A stretch of DNA of 64,000 bases, from contig OX387185.1 of assembly GCA_947561395.2 (NCBI GenBank), positions 41,860,602 through 41,924,601 on the forward strand, written 5' to 3'. Positions 33,124 to 46,479 of this stretch are shown here, in pieces (the first letter of the stretch is position 1; each line of letters begins with the position of its first letter). The stretch comes from Buxus sempervirens (Eukaryota > Streptophyta > Magnoliopsida > Buxales > Buxaceae). The notes beneath the pieces were generated by a model. It had not been told where the DNA came from, ran no database searches, and was given only the letters and a program-made list of their open reading frames with translations. The translations under genes were made by a program, and so were the position numbers.

Positions 33124-35975
33124 TGTAAGCACCTTATTTTTGCACCCCTGGAATTGCTGAAAATGAAAACCCTGGCAAAAAGTCAAACCTCGAGGGGACA
33201 AAAAGTTGACTTTTTGATTAAGTGATATTTGGCCACCTTCCTTTATATCAATGGATAGAGAATCCCTACACGAGTCTAACGCAGCTGAGTTTGCTGGAAT
33301 CGGGGTCCGGATGAAGGTTCTGCAGGCGGTCAAACTTGCGCGGAGCCAAAAGTTGACTTTCTGCTAAAATCCGATCCGGAGGCCTACCCCTAGGTCATGG
33401 GATAGAGGGCTCCGATACGATTCTAACGCCACTGAGTTTGCCCAGATCGGAGCCCGGGTGAAGAAAATATGAGCTGGCAAGGTTCCCAAGCAGCAAAACC
33501 GGCGAACTGCGCACGTGGCAAAAAGCTGCACACGTGGCGAGTTGCGCAGAAAAATATCTCGGGGATCAAATCCATAAATATCCAAACATTCAAAACATCC
33601 CAGGGACCAATCTGAAAGTATTTGAAAATATCTGAATAAAATAATATTAAACCTAAATATCCCAGGGACCATATCCTAATTTTCAGATTTTTAAAACAAA
33701 CGAGCGGCGGCATTTATTATTTTGAAATCATTTGGTCGCTCAAGCGGGCGTGGCAGGGGGTATGCGCTCACCTTGAGCTGGGCGCCAAGGTGAGCGGCAC
33801 CCCCTTTTTTCTGGCCTATATAAGGCCGCGCGAAGTTCAGCGCAGGGGTTGGGATTTTTGTTCTCGGGTTGGGGGGATTCTTTTTGGAGATTTCGAGCTC
33901 CTTCTTCGTCGGGCATAGGTGGTCTTGACCACCATCTTCCCCAAAGAACAAACCAGACACTTCTTCCCCCACCTTTCTCGGACCTTTCTTCCCATCCTTG
34001 TCCTCCTCTCTTGATACCCAAAGGAGAGGGAGGAGCTTGCCGAGTGAGCCCAAAGGAGGAGAGTTCCGCCGCTGCTGGAGCTTCAAAGGGGGAGCCTATC
34101 CACCCACTTCGGAGAGGTGTTGAAACACCCAGGTAATGTTCCCGATGGCCTCTGGCCCAAAATAAATGAGTTCATTGCTATATTCTCTTTTCTGTTATTT
34201 CATTTAGTGCTTGTGTGATTCGAATGGGGAGCATGTTCTCCTGGAGCCTTGCATCTCTTGTATCCAGATAACCCCCTGTTCCCTTCTTCATAATCATCAT
34301 GTTCTGTTAAGTTAGGGTTTTGATTTCCGAAGTTTATGCATGTTCTGTTAATATTTTGTTTCGGGTTTATATTCATCATGTTCTATTAAGTTAGGGTTTT
34401 GATTTCCGAAGTTTACGCATGTTCTGTTAATATTTTGTTTCGGGTTTATAAGTTTCCAGAGAGATTTTGTTTCGGATTTATAAGTTTCCAGAGAGATTTG
34501 AGTGAAGAGTGGTGAGGATATCTTAGTTTAGATTAATTTCCAGATATGTTCAGAGGTCTGCTGGGGTTCTAAGGATCCCCAGAAACCAGTTACAGAGCTT
34601 AAAATCAGCTCAGAAATGGAGGTTGAAAGAAAAACCGAGAACATCGAGTATCCGCGAAGCTCGCGAGTATCCGCGAGGCTCGCGCGGAGCTCGCGAGTAT
34701 CTGCGAGGCTCGCGCTCATCTCGCGCGAGGCTCGCGCTCATCTCGCGCGAGGCTCGCGCTCATCTCGCGCGAGGCTCTCGCTCACCTCTTTTTTTTTGTG
34801 TTTTCGCTGTTTTTGGTCCGCCCGGCCCGCGCCTACCTCGCGCCTAGTGCCCGAGGTCGGCGCATACCCCTTGGACCCAGCACAATGAGCCAATTTTTTC
34901 TTGATCGGGTGTCAATTTTGTGTATTTTCTTATGTGATTATTGCTGAATGTGGGTTTTTTTTATTTCCAAACCGAACCGGATGAACCAATAGGGTTCCCG
35001 GGTCACCCGGAAACCCAACATGGGCCATGGACCAACCCGGTCCAAATTGATTTCCGGTGGGCCTTCCAACGGGGCCCACCAAGCCCGACCAACCCATTCA
35101 TGCTTAAATAAGATAATAAAAGATTTGAGTGGGCCAGACCACTTGAGGCCCACCCAAGCCCTAATTGGGCCATGCATGATTAAAGTAAGATATGGTTTGG
35201 CCGAGACCACGGGTAGGGCCTATCGGGCCCACTAAGCCCACAAGCCCGACCAACTTAGGGTTTCCAAACCCTAATTCAGGAAGCCTTGGGCTTTCAAGCC
35301 CAAGCCCAGCTAAAGGGCCCCAAGCCCAATGCTTGGCCCATTTTGACACAGATAAGAAAGATAAAAATCAAAATCACTTGGCAACCAATTGTGGGGCCCA
35401 CTCAAGGGCCCACAAAGCAATCCTGGCCCACTTTTGGCATGAAATCCACTTAACTAATCCAACTTGAACTCTAAAATAAAATCAATTCAAAGTGAGCCAA
35501 AACCCAAAGGGCCACACTTGGCCCACCAAGGAACATGCGGGCCACACTTGGCCCACCAAGGGATACCGTGGGCCTTCCAACGGGGCCCACCCCACTAGGC
35601 CCAGATCATCTTAATTAAAAAGATAAAATCAAGTAAAGGGACCCACACCACTTTGGCGGTCCCGCTAGACTTAATCAAAATTGCATGCTGGAATAGGAAT
35701 CGGGTGAGTGAGAGACCAACTGAGTTGACTCAAACCAGGGAAACCTATGGGACCCGTCACTTGACGGGGTGGACTGGGGTGTCTACGGACTTCCCCAGAC
35801 CGCAACCGAGCCCTTACTTAGAATCTCAAAGCCGCAGACCAAAAGCCTTAGAAGAAGAACTTAGGCACCCGGGTGTCTGCCTGCACCCCATCAGGCAGTG
35901 GCGACTCCAAACAAATCCCGAGGCGCGCGTCGTTACGCGTGCGCCTCGTCGTGCGACCGAAATCGGGTGCGCACA
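33124..35975 (+). mobile_element. Solo LTR, Tat/Ogre-like, TSD CCCGT
   Basis: This 2852-bp LTR starts TGTAAGCACCTT and ends ...GGGTGCGCACA. CCCGT flanks it exactly (33119-33123 and 35976-35980). A TATA box (TATATAAGG) lies at about 33818. It carries a CpG-rich 22-bp minisatellite (34649-34790) and, near its 3' end, the GGCAGTGGCGACTCC phrase of this superfamily. No internal region is present. Confidence 0.9.
34649..34790 (+). repeat. CpG-rich 22-bp minisatellite in a solo LTR
   Basis: Tandem units of GAGGCTCGCGCTCATCTCGC plus GC (22 bp), about three near-perfect copies (about 34711-34790). They are preceded by related, less regular units built on CTCGCGAGTATC-GCGA. It is unusually CpG-rich for a plant intergenic region. 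Confidence 0.85.
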
Positions 35976-36649
35976 CCCGTGGTACTATATCTCCTCCATA
36001 TTGTTCCAAGTCTCCTTCTTTTGCGGTTTTTCATGTAGGAAAATTCTCACCTTTTCCTCTTGTTTGAGCCAGCTATGTATGTGCGCAGCGATGAGCCTTA
36101 GAAAGGGGAAGAGATAAAGGTGACGAGTTACAACAACAGTTAAGGAGGACAAGACCCCTCCATTGAAATGTTAAATAAAGGGACTTAAGCAACTTATGTT
36201 GGTGTTAAAAAGTAGTCTCTTTTCTTCATATTTCATATGGGATCTCTCTCTCGCCGTGAGGAACCCAAGTCCATGTATCACAAAAACAAACAGGTTAGAA
36301 ACAAATGACAAAACAAATAGTAAAGAAAGTTTGCTTTAAAAAGTCAAGCTTGATATATAATGATTGCAGTATTACCGGGAGTATCTCCTTGCCATTACCT
36401 TATGATCTTGATGTGTTGTGGTTCCCCGAGTGATTTTGGCAGCGCTTCCGCACTCCAGTTGATTCTCCGAAATGGGTTTGAAAAGGGGCTCCTCTCTTTT
36501 GGGTTAAAAAGTGTGAAATGTAAGGGTGAAGGGTAGTGGTTCAGGGGTAAAATGGGAATATTTTCAGGCTAATGAGATTTCAGCAGGGTGTGGACGTGGA
36601 GGGAGCCAAGAGGGAGAGGAGGGACCAAGGAAAAGGATAGGGGGGGCCA

Positions 36650-39600
36650 TGTAAAACCCCGAATTTTCCTTAAATAATAAATTAAATTAATAAATAATAT
36701 TATTGAAAGTTATAATTGATGGAAATATTTTATTATTGTAGGGGATGATCTAATTAGTGGAGATCCAGAATTAAATGTAGATCTGACCGTCCAATCATGA
36801 GATATCGAGGTATGTATTCTGATTGGGCAGTGTGTATAGGGAAGTTATATGTGAGATACATGGGATCAAGGGGTATATATATCAATTAAAATAACCTAAA
36901 ACGTATTCGTGTACTCTCGCTTGTATTCGTCAACTTCAGCCGCAAGCGACAAGCGACCGAACGACTGAGGGAGAAGAAGGAGGAGGAAGAAAGGTCTGGT
37001 TTTTGGAGTTCTTCGTCGTCCGGGGGTTATATCACGACTGTGAGTGTAGTTGGTTGGAGAAGAAGGAGAAGCATGCACGTTTAAGAGGTAGGTGATACCG
37101 TTTTACCTTCGTGTTTCGATTTACATTCGTTTAATCGCAAAAGCATGTTTTTATGACATGTAATGATGTATTTAGTTAGATAATCATGTTATAAATATAT
37201 TAGAATGAGTTTAGACGAGAAAAATGACTTTTTGGAACTGATTCTGTTAGTTTTCGATCGACCGCCGACCTCGACTGTGCTCGGCGATCATCGGCGCTAG
37301 TTATAAACTGTAGACCGCCGAAGACCGCTGGAAGACGTACCGTCGGCGTTAGATTTTGAACTACCGCCGACCACAGACCGCCGGGGCGATCCTAAGCGAT
37401 CGTAGGAGCTCTGTTCAGATTTTGCAGATTTTCGAAATTTCACACCCTGATTCAATTCCAAACTATTTTTAGACAATTTTAATGATTAAATAAGATGTTT
37501 TAAGACTAAAATAAATTATCTAATTCCCTGTTTTACAGAAAAATATTTTAGGAAAATATTTAGGACATTAGTTGCCAAACTTTGAAAGAAATGGAGAAAC
37601 CTAGTTTTTGGAAAACCTAACTAGTATTTAATTACTAGAACATCTTCTAAATAACACTATAAACCAGAAAACTTTATAAAGAGAATTCAAAACTCAGATG
37701 ACCGAATATTGAAGTAATTGACAGATTTAACCTTTATATGCCGCTAGGCACCAACCCTTATAGAAATATTATATTTTAGGGAATTTTGGAATCTAGTGGG
37801 CATAGCTGGTTATGGATCCATAGTTGTTGCTAGATAGCTGAAGGATATGTCATTTGGGTTGAGTTACTCCTATATGCGACGCGCTTCCTTTGCAAGTTAG
37901 TTTGTCTGGGAAGGTCCTATGTCTGGAGGGACACCCCGGTGAGCCGCTGGTGATTCCCAGTACATGTGGATAAGCGACAATCTCCATGTATTGATTCTGG
38001 TGCTGCATGCTGGTGGTACATGCCAACTCTGATGGGTACGTGTGCAATAAGTCAGTGACTACAACTCTTGTCTAAGCTGCACTACATGGGACTTGAGTAT
38101 CATTAGTAGTGTCAGCACCTCATTTTTGTACCCCCAGAATTGCTGAAAATGAAAACCCTAGCTGAAAGGTCAAACCCTGATGGGGCAAAAATTGACTTTT
38201 AATCAAGTGATAATTGACCAACTTGCTTCATTCTAGTGGATAGAGAATCCCAACACGATTCCAACGCAACTGAGTTTGCTGGAATCGGAGCCCGGATGGA
38301 GAATATGTGAGCAAAACAGTCCTAGGGGGCAAAGTTAAAATATCTTAATTGAACTAATTAAGATAAATAGGAAATAATAAAAATTGGAGAAGTCGAATTC
38401 GTCCGAGTGGGTGGCTGAGTTGCCTCAGCAGTCAACTCAACCAAAAAAGGGGGAGAGAAAAGGCAAATCTGAAAGATTTGCCGCAACCGCATAGGGTGTG
38501 CGGTTGATTTTTCGGCCACCGCTCACGCAAGCCAATCAGAGCAAGCGGCGCACGAAAAGCAACCGTACTTACAGTACCGTTGCATGGCGCGTGCCTCTGA
38601 CCAATTTGTCCCCTAATCATTACTGAAAAGACAGGGACAAAACCGTACATACCCTGCAGTTTTGACCAAAACCGCACGATATGTGCGGTTACTGTTCAAT
38701 TTCGGCAAAACTGCACTGAGTATGCGGTTTTGTCTCTGTGTTCTATAAATAGAAAATCCGAACACTTTCAAGGGGCTAGCTCTTCTTGACTGTTTTCCAC
38801 CCTTTCTCCCCCATTGCTCCTGGTACGAAACCCTCTCCTTTTGCCCCTCTTTGCCTTCCAAACCATTAAAACACCATTAAAAGCCCATCCTACTCCTTCC
38901 TTCTCCATGGATTCCCTCACCTAGCACTTGAAGAAGGAGGGGACCTGCTGTTTGCTGCTTGGAGGAGTGCCTCCAGCACTTGTTCGCCTTCAGGGAGGTG
39001 CCATCACTCCACTCTAGGGTTCCAAACCCCCAAGGTAATGTTCCCTACGGTATTTTGTTCGTCATATATGGAAATGAGCTCCATGTGAGCATGTGCAAGC
39101 CATGCTAGGCTACTTCATGTTTGAGTTATTAGCTACCTAATGGCACGTATTAGCAAGCACACACAGCATATGGAATGCATGCACTTCTATCATGTTTTAG
39201 GGAATGCCTTTTAGTCTTGTTCGGTAGGGTGTATTTGACTTACTTGTTTGATATTCTGTGAAGGATGAAGAACCAAGGTAGGGGCACTCAAGCCCCCACC
39301 ATACCACTGGAAAAGTTCAAAAGGGAGAAGGCAAGATCCTAGCCTTCTCCCCCCGCCCACCCCCCCCCCCCTCCTTTTGCTTGAACCCTAACTCCCAAAA
39401 AAAGGAACCAAGGAGGGGTCTCCCCCCTCCACTGAACCACTGTGGGCCCACACAGGGGCCCACCCAGTTGCTGGAACACCACAAGAAACCTAGCAACCCA
39501 AAGCCCACGTGAAAAACTGCCTTTGGGCTTTTGGGGCCAAACCGCACCTGTTCTACGGTTATGCCTAATAAACCCACAGATTTCATGTAAATAAGCAGCC

Positions 39601-40801
39601 TTCAAACCAAACAACCAAATCCAATAAACAGGGTTATCCAACATAACCCGAATTGGGCCTTGGGCTTGAATTAAGTCCAAACTTGGATTCCAATGGGCCT
39701 TCCAACAGGGCCCATACCAGACCCACCTCATTAATTGATAAAAAGATAAAATTAAATAAAAGGGACCCACACCACTCAGGTGATCCCACCAGACTTAACC
39801 GAGTGTGCATGCTGGTTTAGGAACAAGTGAGTTTAGAATTGAGTTGACTCGCAAACCAAGAAATCCAAGGGACCCGTCAAACTGACGGGGCGGACCGGGG
39901 TGTCTACGGACTTCCCCGGATCGCAACCGAGAACTTGCTCAAATCTCTAATAAAGCCGCAGACCAGAATAATTAGGCCCCACTTTTGTGTCTGCTTGCAC
40001 CCCATCAGGCAGTGGCGACTCCCTTCTCCCGTTTTAACTTTTAGGAGGCATGCGCGCGCTTTTCCGTGCGCCTCGCCGGTGCAGCGTTTACGACGTACAC
40101 ACAAGTAGCATTGCTCCTAAGCCGCACGATGGTATAGTAATTGGTTGAGAATCATCTCAAAAGGTTTATCTATCTTTGTGAGTCCTACAATGACACTGAA
40201 ATCACAAACACTTATTATTATTGTATACATGCTGGAGGCATGTGATTGAGATATTGATCGGATGTGACTGTTTAGTGCATCCTAGCAAAGTATGAATTAT
40301 GTTATCGATTTTGATATTGGATTCTTATAATAGAACTTGCTGAAATTCATCTCTAGAACTGTTTATCATACTGTTTTGTATTCATGAATGATACGAATGA
40401 TTATACGAGCCTGCTTAGTTGATATTGCTTAGTTGTGCATGAACTGTTACTTTACTTATATGAACTGTTTAATCATGCATGTATTACCTACTGGGATATT
40501 CGTATCTCACCCTACTTTTATTTCATTTTTCAGCTGATACTCGAGAGGGGGATCTTAGTGATTTCCAGGGAGAGGTAGCTGAGTATACATCGGAGGATTA
40601 CTTTTATCCCGATCTTGTTTGAGGTGGATGATTGATTTAGACTTAGTCATATTTGATAGACTATTTTTCATTTGGATTTGATGTACTAGAGAGATGAGAG
40701 AGATAGTAACCATTTTATTTTACCAGACTTTGATATTAATGATTGATGATCAACTTAAATGTTTATTTGAGGATTTTAGACTACACTTCCGCACATACTT
40801 G
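36650..40801 (+). mobile_element. LTR of a TGTAAAACCCCG-type Ty3/gypsy family, interrupted twice
   Basis: Starts TGTAAAACCCCGAATTTTCC, with a TATATATA box at about 36874. Toward the right it has phrases common in plant chromovirus-type LTRs (a TTTCATTTTTCAGCTGATAC stretch, then 'ggattttagactacacttccgca'). It is split by a solo LTR (38110-40103) and cut at 40802 by the outer Tat/Ogre element, so its true 3' end is not in view. It is itself inserted in the LTR at 32206-36649. The exact clade is uncertain. Confidence 0.6.
38110..40103 (+). mobile_element. Solo LTR, Tat/Ogre-like, TSD AGTAG
   Basis: This 1994-bp LTR starts TGTCAGCACCTCATTTTTG and ends ...CGACGTACACACA, with AGTAG on both flanks (38105-38109 and 40104-40108). 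The TATA box TATAAATAG is at about 38744. Upstream is a cluster of palindromes (for example CAACCGTACT / AGTACCGTTG, 38560-38582, and CCGCAC / GTGCGG pairs up to 38735). A GGCAGTGGCGACTCC phrase lies near the 3' end. Confidence 0.9.
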
Positions 40802-42836
40802 TGTGCGCACCTCGGGCGCGCGGAAAAAGCGCGTTACAATCTGTTATAGAGTCGCCACTACCTGAAATGGTGCAGGTAGACACCTTGTTGATTTTTGGTC
40901 TGCACCAGTGATTCCGGTTAAGTGACCCGATTACAACCTAGGGAAGTCCTTGAACACCCTGGGTTGTCCCATCGAAATGGATTCCCTTAAATTAGTTGGA
41001 TATTTAATGAGCTCTCTTATTTATTATTTTTATTTTTTTCTTTTTGTAATTTTTTTTCATTTTAAGCGTACAACAAATATTAATCTATATGTACATGGCC
41101 TCCATAAAATTACATTGAAAGTAAAACCATATGAACAAAACAAAACCATGCTAAAACAATTTTCAACCACAAGAAAGAATCATCGCTTCAATGCTTGTTT
41201 CATTTGCTTTTTCCCTTTCTTATTATTTATTATTTTTTGTTTTGTTTTGTTTTCTATTGTTTTTATCATGCAAGATTAACTAATTACTAATTTACAAAGT
41301 AAGAAAATGAGACCACCTGAACTACTTTTAACCATGGCCTAATTACTAATTTACAAAGGAAACAAACAAAGTGAAACAACCTGAATTACTGCGCTATTCA
41401 CATTCAAAGATTCATATCTCCCTCAATTCTTAACCAAATTGTGCAAAATTTGATTCCTTAGAATCATGACTTTAAACACTAAAATAACCTATAGCAGTTT
41501 TCAAAAATTCATTTTCATTTAAGAGATATGAAACTCCAAAAGTTACTGTTATACATTTCCAATTGAAAATCTGAACCAAAGAAAATTAAAAATAAAATAC
41601 TTACTCATAGTGTAAGGTCTCGAGCGTATTTTTAGATTAAACTAAAATAAAAATACCACAAATCTCGTGAAGGACTCCAGAATTGAATCAAACTAGAACA
41701 AGGTGAAAAAAATTAGTTTATCTGGAAAACAGGTGCAAACCTAATGCAGAAAAAAAATTCAGAACTTTACATCTTTGTCTTTTTTTTTTTTTTTTACATG
41801 ATAAAATTACCCAAAGCCATCAAACATATATACATGTCTCTCATCAATCATGTAATCTTATCTCAAAAATTGTAATGAAAGAGAGGTCTCATACAATGTA
41901 TTAAACAAATGACTCACCTGTTATGGATTGACACTTCAAATCAAGTCTTGGAGCCTTGGTGTGTCGTGAACAGCAGTTTTCCTTTCTCCCTCCTTGCTAG
42001 TAGACGTCCCTCTTCTTTTCTCCACTTCTTCCTACTTGCCCCTTTGCTCTCAACTTCAAGCCCTTTTATAGAGGATTCTCACCCATTCAACTTCTTAACT
42101 TCTCCTTTTAAACACCTAAGCTCCTAACTCCTTTCTTAAACACCTAAACTCCTAACTCCTCTCTTAAACACCTAAACTCCTAACTCCTCCTCTTCCTCTC
42201 TTAAACCTCTCATTTTCTTAACTTCTCCTCTTAAACACTTAAACTCCTAACTCCTAACTCCTAACTCCTATTCCTCTCTTAAACCCTTCATTCATTTAGG
42301 TTTGGTCAAAGTCTATATTGTCCCCCATTTTTATTAGGCTTATATTTTTTAGGTTTAGTTTCAATATCTCAAGAGAATATGAGTTGGACCAATTCGTCCA
42401 ACTCATTTCTCTTTGTTTATTTTTATTATTATTATTTTTTTAATCTTAATCTTTTATTAACTTTGTTATTTATTTGCATAAGAAACCCCATTAGGAAACT
42501 TAATTATTTACTAAAACAACCCCACAAAATTTTAATTTGTCATTGGTTACATGGCAGCCACCATGGTGTACACGTGGCTGCCATGTGGCATCCAATTTCG
42601 GTTTTGTAAAAATCCCCAAACTACCCTTTATTTATTTTATTCATAACTTAGCCGTCTGACATCCGATTTGAGCACGGTTCGGTGCATCGGAATCGGTTAA
42701 GAATTCTCTTTGTTATGGGCTTGTTATTTCAAAAAGATGGGTCCACTATAAAAACCTCGATTTACGTGCCCACATATATGCCAGTTTAAGATATGCTTCT
42801 TGGGCAATTTTATAGTGCAAAAATGGGGTGCTGACA
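40802..42836 (-). mobile_element. 3' LTR of the outer element
   Basis: This 2035-bp LTR reads on the plus strand from TGTGCGCACCTCGGG to GGGGTGCTGACA. The adjoining polypurine tract fixes its 5' edge. It contains a direct-repeat tract of CTTAAACACCTAAACTCCTAA-type units (about 42100-42290) and a palindrome with perfect 12-bp arms (ACATGGCAGCCA / TGGCTGCCATGT, 42549-42586). A TTTTATAGA TATA-like motif lies at about 42062 (minus). Confidence 0.85.
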
Positions 42837-44856
42837 GCTGCCCCTCTTTGTCAGAGTCACCAAGGTGATGAATGACAAAGAATAAAAAGAACCCTATTTT
42901 TGCATTTTGCATTTCTGTCGACATAACCGACGAGTCAAGTCCTTTAATGTTTTCAAAGATGTGGAAGCGCCGGTGCAAGCTCTGCGTTGCTTTAGCTCAC
43001 TTCTAAGTTCTGGGGAATTTCCTTGCCATTGGGCGTTTGGAATTGTTCCCCTTTTTTAGTTTAAGTTGAAAATGATGGATTGGACTTAGACTCACCGACT
43101 TGTTTCGGCGTTGATGCAAAAGTGCTTCAACAATGCTCTTTTCTTCTTGTTTATTCCATTGACTTTTGACTTCTTCTTTTATCTTTTCAGATTTATTCAC
43201 TTTTTTTTATTATTTATTTTTTTATTATTATTTTTTATTATTTTGTTTTATTATTATTATTACTTTTTTTTTTTTTTTTTAAGTTTGAAATTCTTTATCC
43301 CCCATGTAGGTGCACTACCCCTAACTCTATTTGGCTAAGAGTCACTGCTGCCCAGCACACCGAGGAAATCCGAATCCTGGTTCAAATCCTATGATACAAA
43401 AGTGGGAAAATGAAAATTACATGAGGGCCTTCTCTGCCCTTTAAATCTTCAAAACATGTCTTCTCCTCTTGGTCTTGAGCTTGCCTGAGCTTTATTGTTC
43501 TTGATGATTCTCCACTGGGATTTGTAAAACTCCCTTTTAAAGGAAAATTCTTTTGAGAATTTTATGAGAACCTTCTCATCTGTCATCCTGTTTCATCCAG
43601 TGTGTCTCTATGTAGAATGGCGCTGTTATTTCGCCTATCTGAGGTTCTCATGTTCTGACAATGTCTCTCCCTTCAATTGGTACTCTTCTTCTGTTGGGTA
43701 ATCACCTCTTCTCGACGAGGAAACTCCACTGGGCATTTGTAGAGGAAGGTGTCACCTCTCTTGCTTTTTTTTTTTCGGCATTCTCTGGTGGGGTCTTGGA
43801 TGAGAAGCTTGTGTGTCCTTTTGAGTGTACTCATCTTCTTTGTGGCGGATTCCCCTTGTTTGCTTCTCTTTCCCTTTGCCTATTTGCTCCTGAGAAAAAG
43901 AAGATCAATTAATCATTGTTTATTAGGAAGTAAAAAAAATATATTTTTATTATTATTTTTTTTTATTATTATTATTAATTTTTTTTAGCATGGTCCACTG
44001 CAGAAGTGGGCGGCCTTCATTGGGGTTATGAACCTGTCAACTGAGGCTAATAGCACAATAAGTTCAAAAAAAGTATAAGCTGAAGTAAACAAAGCATTGC
44101 AAACGTGTCTGTGTGTGCACGTGCTTTCAGTCTTAAAAGATCGGTCCCAAGGGCCAAACGGGACTTGGTATACTTGGCATTTTCAGTATCATTGTCATCA
44201 CGGGCCAGTGAAGCTTTGACTCAGACACATTCCGCTAGTCCGAACCCTTCAGCTTCTATTCAATCCATTTTGGCTTTGTCAAACTCATTTACTGCTCTGC
44301 TTTGTTCTCATTGTGCTGTTCTTTCAGTAGAATTCTATTCCTTTTTGCTCTTTTCGACCCTTTTTTTTTTTTTTTTTGCCATGTCTAGTTTCTTTGAGTG
44401 CCATGGGTTCCGTCATCACCAACAAGTGTAGACCCGAAGTTTGCTGAGATCATTCTTTTTGGGATCTGAGAGGTCTTGAGAATAGGACGAAACATAGGCA
44501 GGGTTTCAAGTTATGAAAAGAAAGTAGATGGCTCAAAAGGCTTGATTAATTGGGTTCTCAACAGTAATCTACCCTTTTATTACTTTTGGGGGCTTACATC
44601 CTTTTTTTTTTTTTTATTGGGCAATGTTTGCCCCAGTTTTGCTTTTGCTAGGCAAACTTTGCCTCGGTCTAACTTTTTTTTTTTTGAAATGCCCCAGTTT
44701 ACTGAGTAGATCACATGTGCAGGGTTGAAAGAAACTTTATTTAAGGCTCAAAAGGGGTTCACTAGGGTGAAAGAATTTTAGGGTTTTATTGGAGGGATTT
44801 ACTATTTAAAGGAAAGGTCAAAGATGGCCTCTCTTCATTTCTCAATTAGAATGATC

Positions 44857-46479
44857 TCAAGCATAGTACAACTTGACTGCATCTGCATTTATTGGCTCAG
44901 GAAAAATGGCTCCGTCCATCTCTTGTAAGATCAATGCTCCCCTGGACAAAACCTTATGAACTACGAATGGTCCTTCGTAATTTGGCTTGAATTTTCCTCT
45001 ATTGTCCTCTTGGTGGGGAAAGATCCTTTTGAGTACTAGATCTCCCACCTTGAAATGACGTGGCTTGACTTTCTTATTATAGGCTCGTGCCACTCTCTGC
45101 TGATAGAGTTGGCTATGGCATAATGCCTTTATCCTTTTCTCATCCAACAGCTGAAGTTGGTCAAATCTGGATTGTTCCCATTCAATATCGTTTATCTCGG
45201 CTTCCTTCAGAATTCTTAGTGAAGGAATCTGTACTTCAATAGGGAGAACAGCTTCCATTCCATACACAAGGGAGAAGGGAGTTGCCCCAGTTGAAGTCCT
45301 GATTGATGTTCGATACGCGTGCAGCGCATAAGGCAACTTCTCATGCCAATCTCTGTAGGTAACCGCCATTTTCTCCAGTATCTTCTTCAGATTCTTGTTA
45401 GCGGCCTCTACTGCTCCATTCATCTTAGGCCGGTAAGCTGTAGAATTCAAATGTCTGATCCTTAGATCTTCACACATCTTGTCCATGTCTTTATTGTTCA
45501 AATTCTTTGCATTATCAGTGATGATAGCCTCTGGCACGCCATAACGGCAAACGATGTTGTTTCTGATGAACTTCAACACATGAGACTTCTTCACATCCAC
45601 AAAAGACATGGCTTCTACCCACTTCGTAAAATAATCAATGGCAACCAAGATGAATCTGTGTCCATTAGAAGCTTTCGGATGAATCTGTCCTATCATATCA
45701 ATTCCCCATATTGCAAATGGCCAAGGTGACGCCATGGAGTACAGTGTGTTTGGCGGTGCATAGATGTTGTCTGCATAAATCTGGCACAAGTGGCATCTCC
45801 TGACATGGGTGTAGCAATCTGTTTCCATCGTCATCCAATAGTAACCCATCCTTAGGATCTTTCTTGCAAGCATGTGGCCATTCATGTGTGCACCGCACAA
45901 ACCTCCGTGCACTTCATTGATCAAGTTTCGTGCTTCTTCTTCTTTCACACACAGTAGCAGTGAGTCATTGAATGACTTCTTATATACTCTGCCTCCGCTG
46001 AGAAAATACTGTCCTGCGAGCCTCTGTATTATTCGCTTCTCTGCAGCCATGGCACTTTCTGGCAAAGTTCTGTCCTTTAGATACCTCTCAATGTCTGCAT
46101 ACCACGGCTCATCCTCTGGTTTACTCCTCTCGATGCTAAAACAGTAAACTGGTAGATGGCGAACTTCAATCTCTAGAGGTTGCACAAATGCATTGTCTGT
46201 GATAGTTGCCATGGAGGCGAGAGTTGCCAAGGCATCAGCGAACTGATTATTGTCTCGTGGCATATAATTGAATGTCACTTTCTCAATCTGCTCCTCTAAT
46301 TCTTTGATCAATTCTTGGTACGGCACTAGTTTTACATCCCTGGTCCTCCAATCTCCCATTACTTGATAAATGATAAGACTTGAGTCTCCGAATACCTCCA
46401 ACTTTTGTATGTGCATTTCGATTGCTGCTCGCAAACCCAACGCACACGCTTCGTATTCCGCCATATTGTTGGTGCAGTC
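44857..46479 (-). pseudogene. RNase H / integrase portion of the outer element's pol
   Basis: About 540 codons remain open. In order: most of the second (archaeal-type) RNase H with NNMAEYEA, a zinc-binding HHCC region, the integrase core and a C-terminal stretch ending at 44857. It closely parallels the same region of the inner element. The upstream part is separated by the inner element, so the gene is broken. Confidence 0.9.

Larger units (their letters stand above)
32206..36649 (-). mobile_element. Truncated Tat/Ogre-like LTR hosting another solo LTR
   Basis: Minus-oriented LTR whose 3' end is at 32206 (plus strand starts TGTGCACACCTAAATC, parallel to TGTGCGCACCTAAACC at 46480). It continues to 33123, is split by the solo LTR 33124-35975, resumes at 35976 and stops at 36649, where a different LTR begins. 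It contains strong palindromes at 32939-32971 (13-bp arms GGTCTGAACCGCA / TGCGGTTCAGACC) and 33001-33021. The rest of the element is not in the window or not recognisable. Confidence 0.7.
40802..46479 (-). mobile_element. 3' part of an older Tat/Ogre-type element (outer host element)
   Basis: Parts, read on the minus strand: the end of the second RNase H and the integrase (46479-44857), a non-coding 3' stretch with short A tracts, a polypurine tract (42852-42837) and the 3' LTR (42836-40802). It is cut at 46480 by the younger relative; its 5' part should lie beyond the window. Its protein is closely similar to the inner element's, but the LTRs belong to clearly different subfamilies. Broken by the insertion; the remaining coding part is one continuous open stretch. 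Confidence 0.88.

Noticed and set aside
33691-35467. Several open frames in GC-rich sequence
   Set aside because: All lie in a solo LTR bounded by exact target duplications, overlap on both strands and show no domain or codon bias.
37260-37400. CGCCGA/GACCGCCG-rich cluster as a functional binding-site array
   Set aside because: Irregular spacing and no clear unit; probably ordinary divergence of a short tandem repeat inside an LTR.
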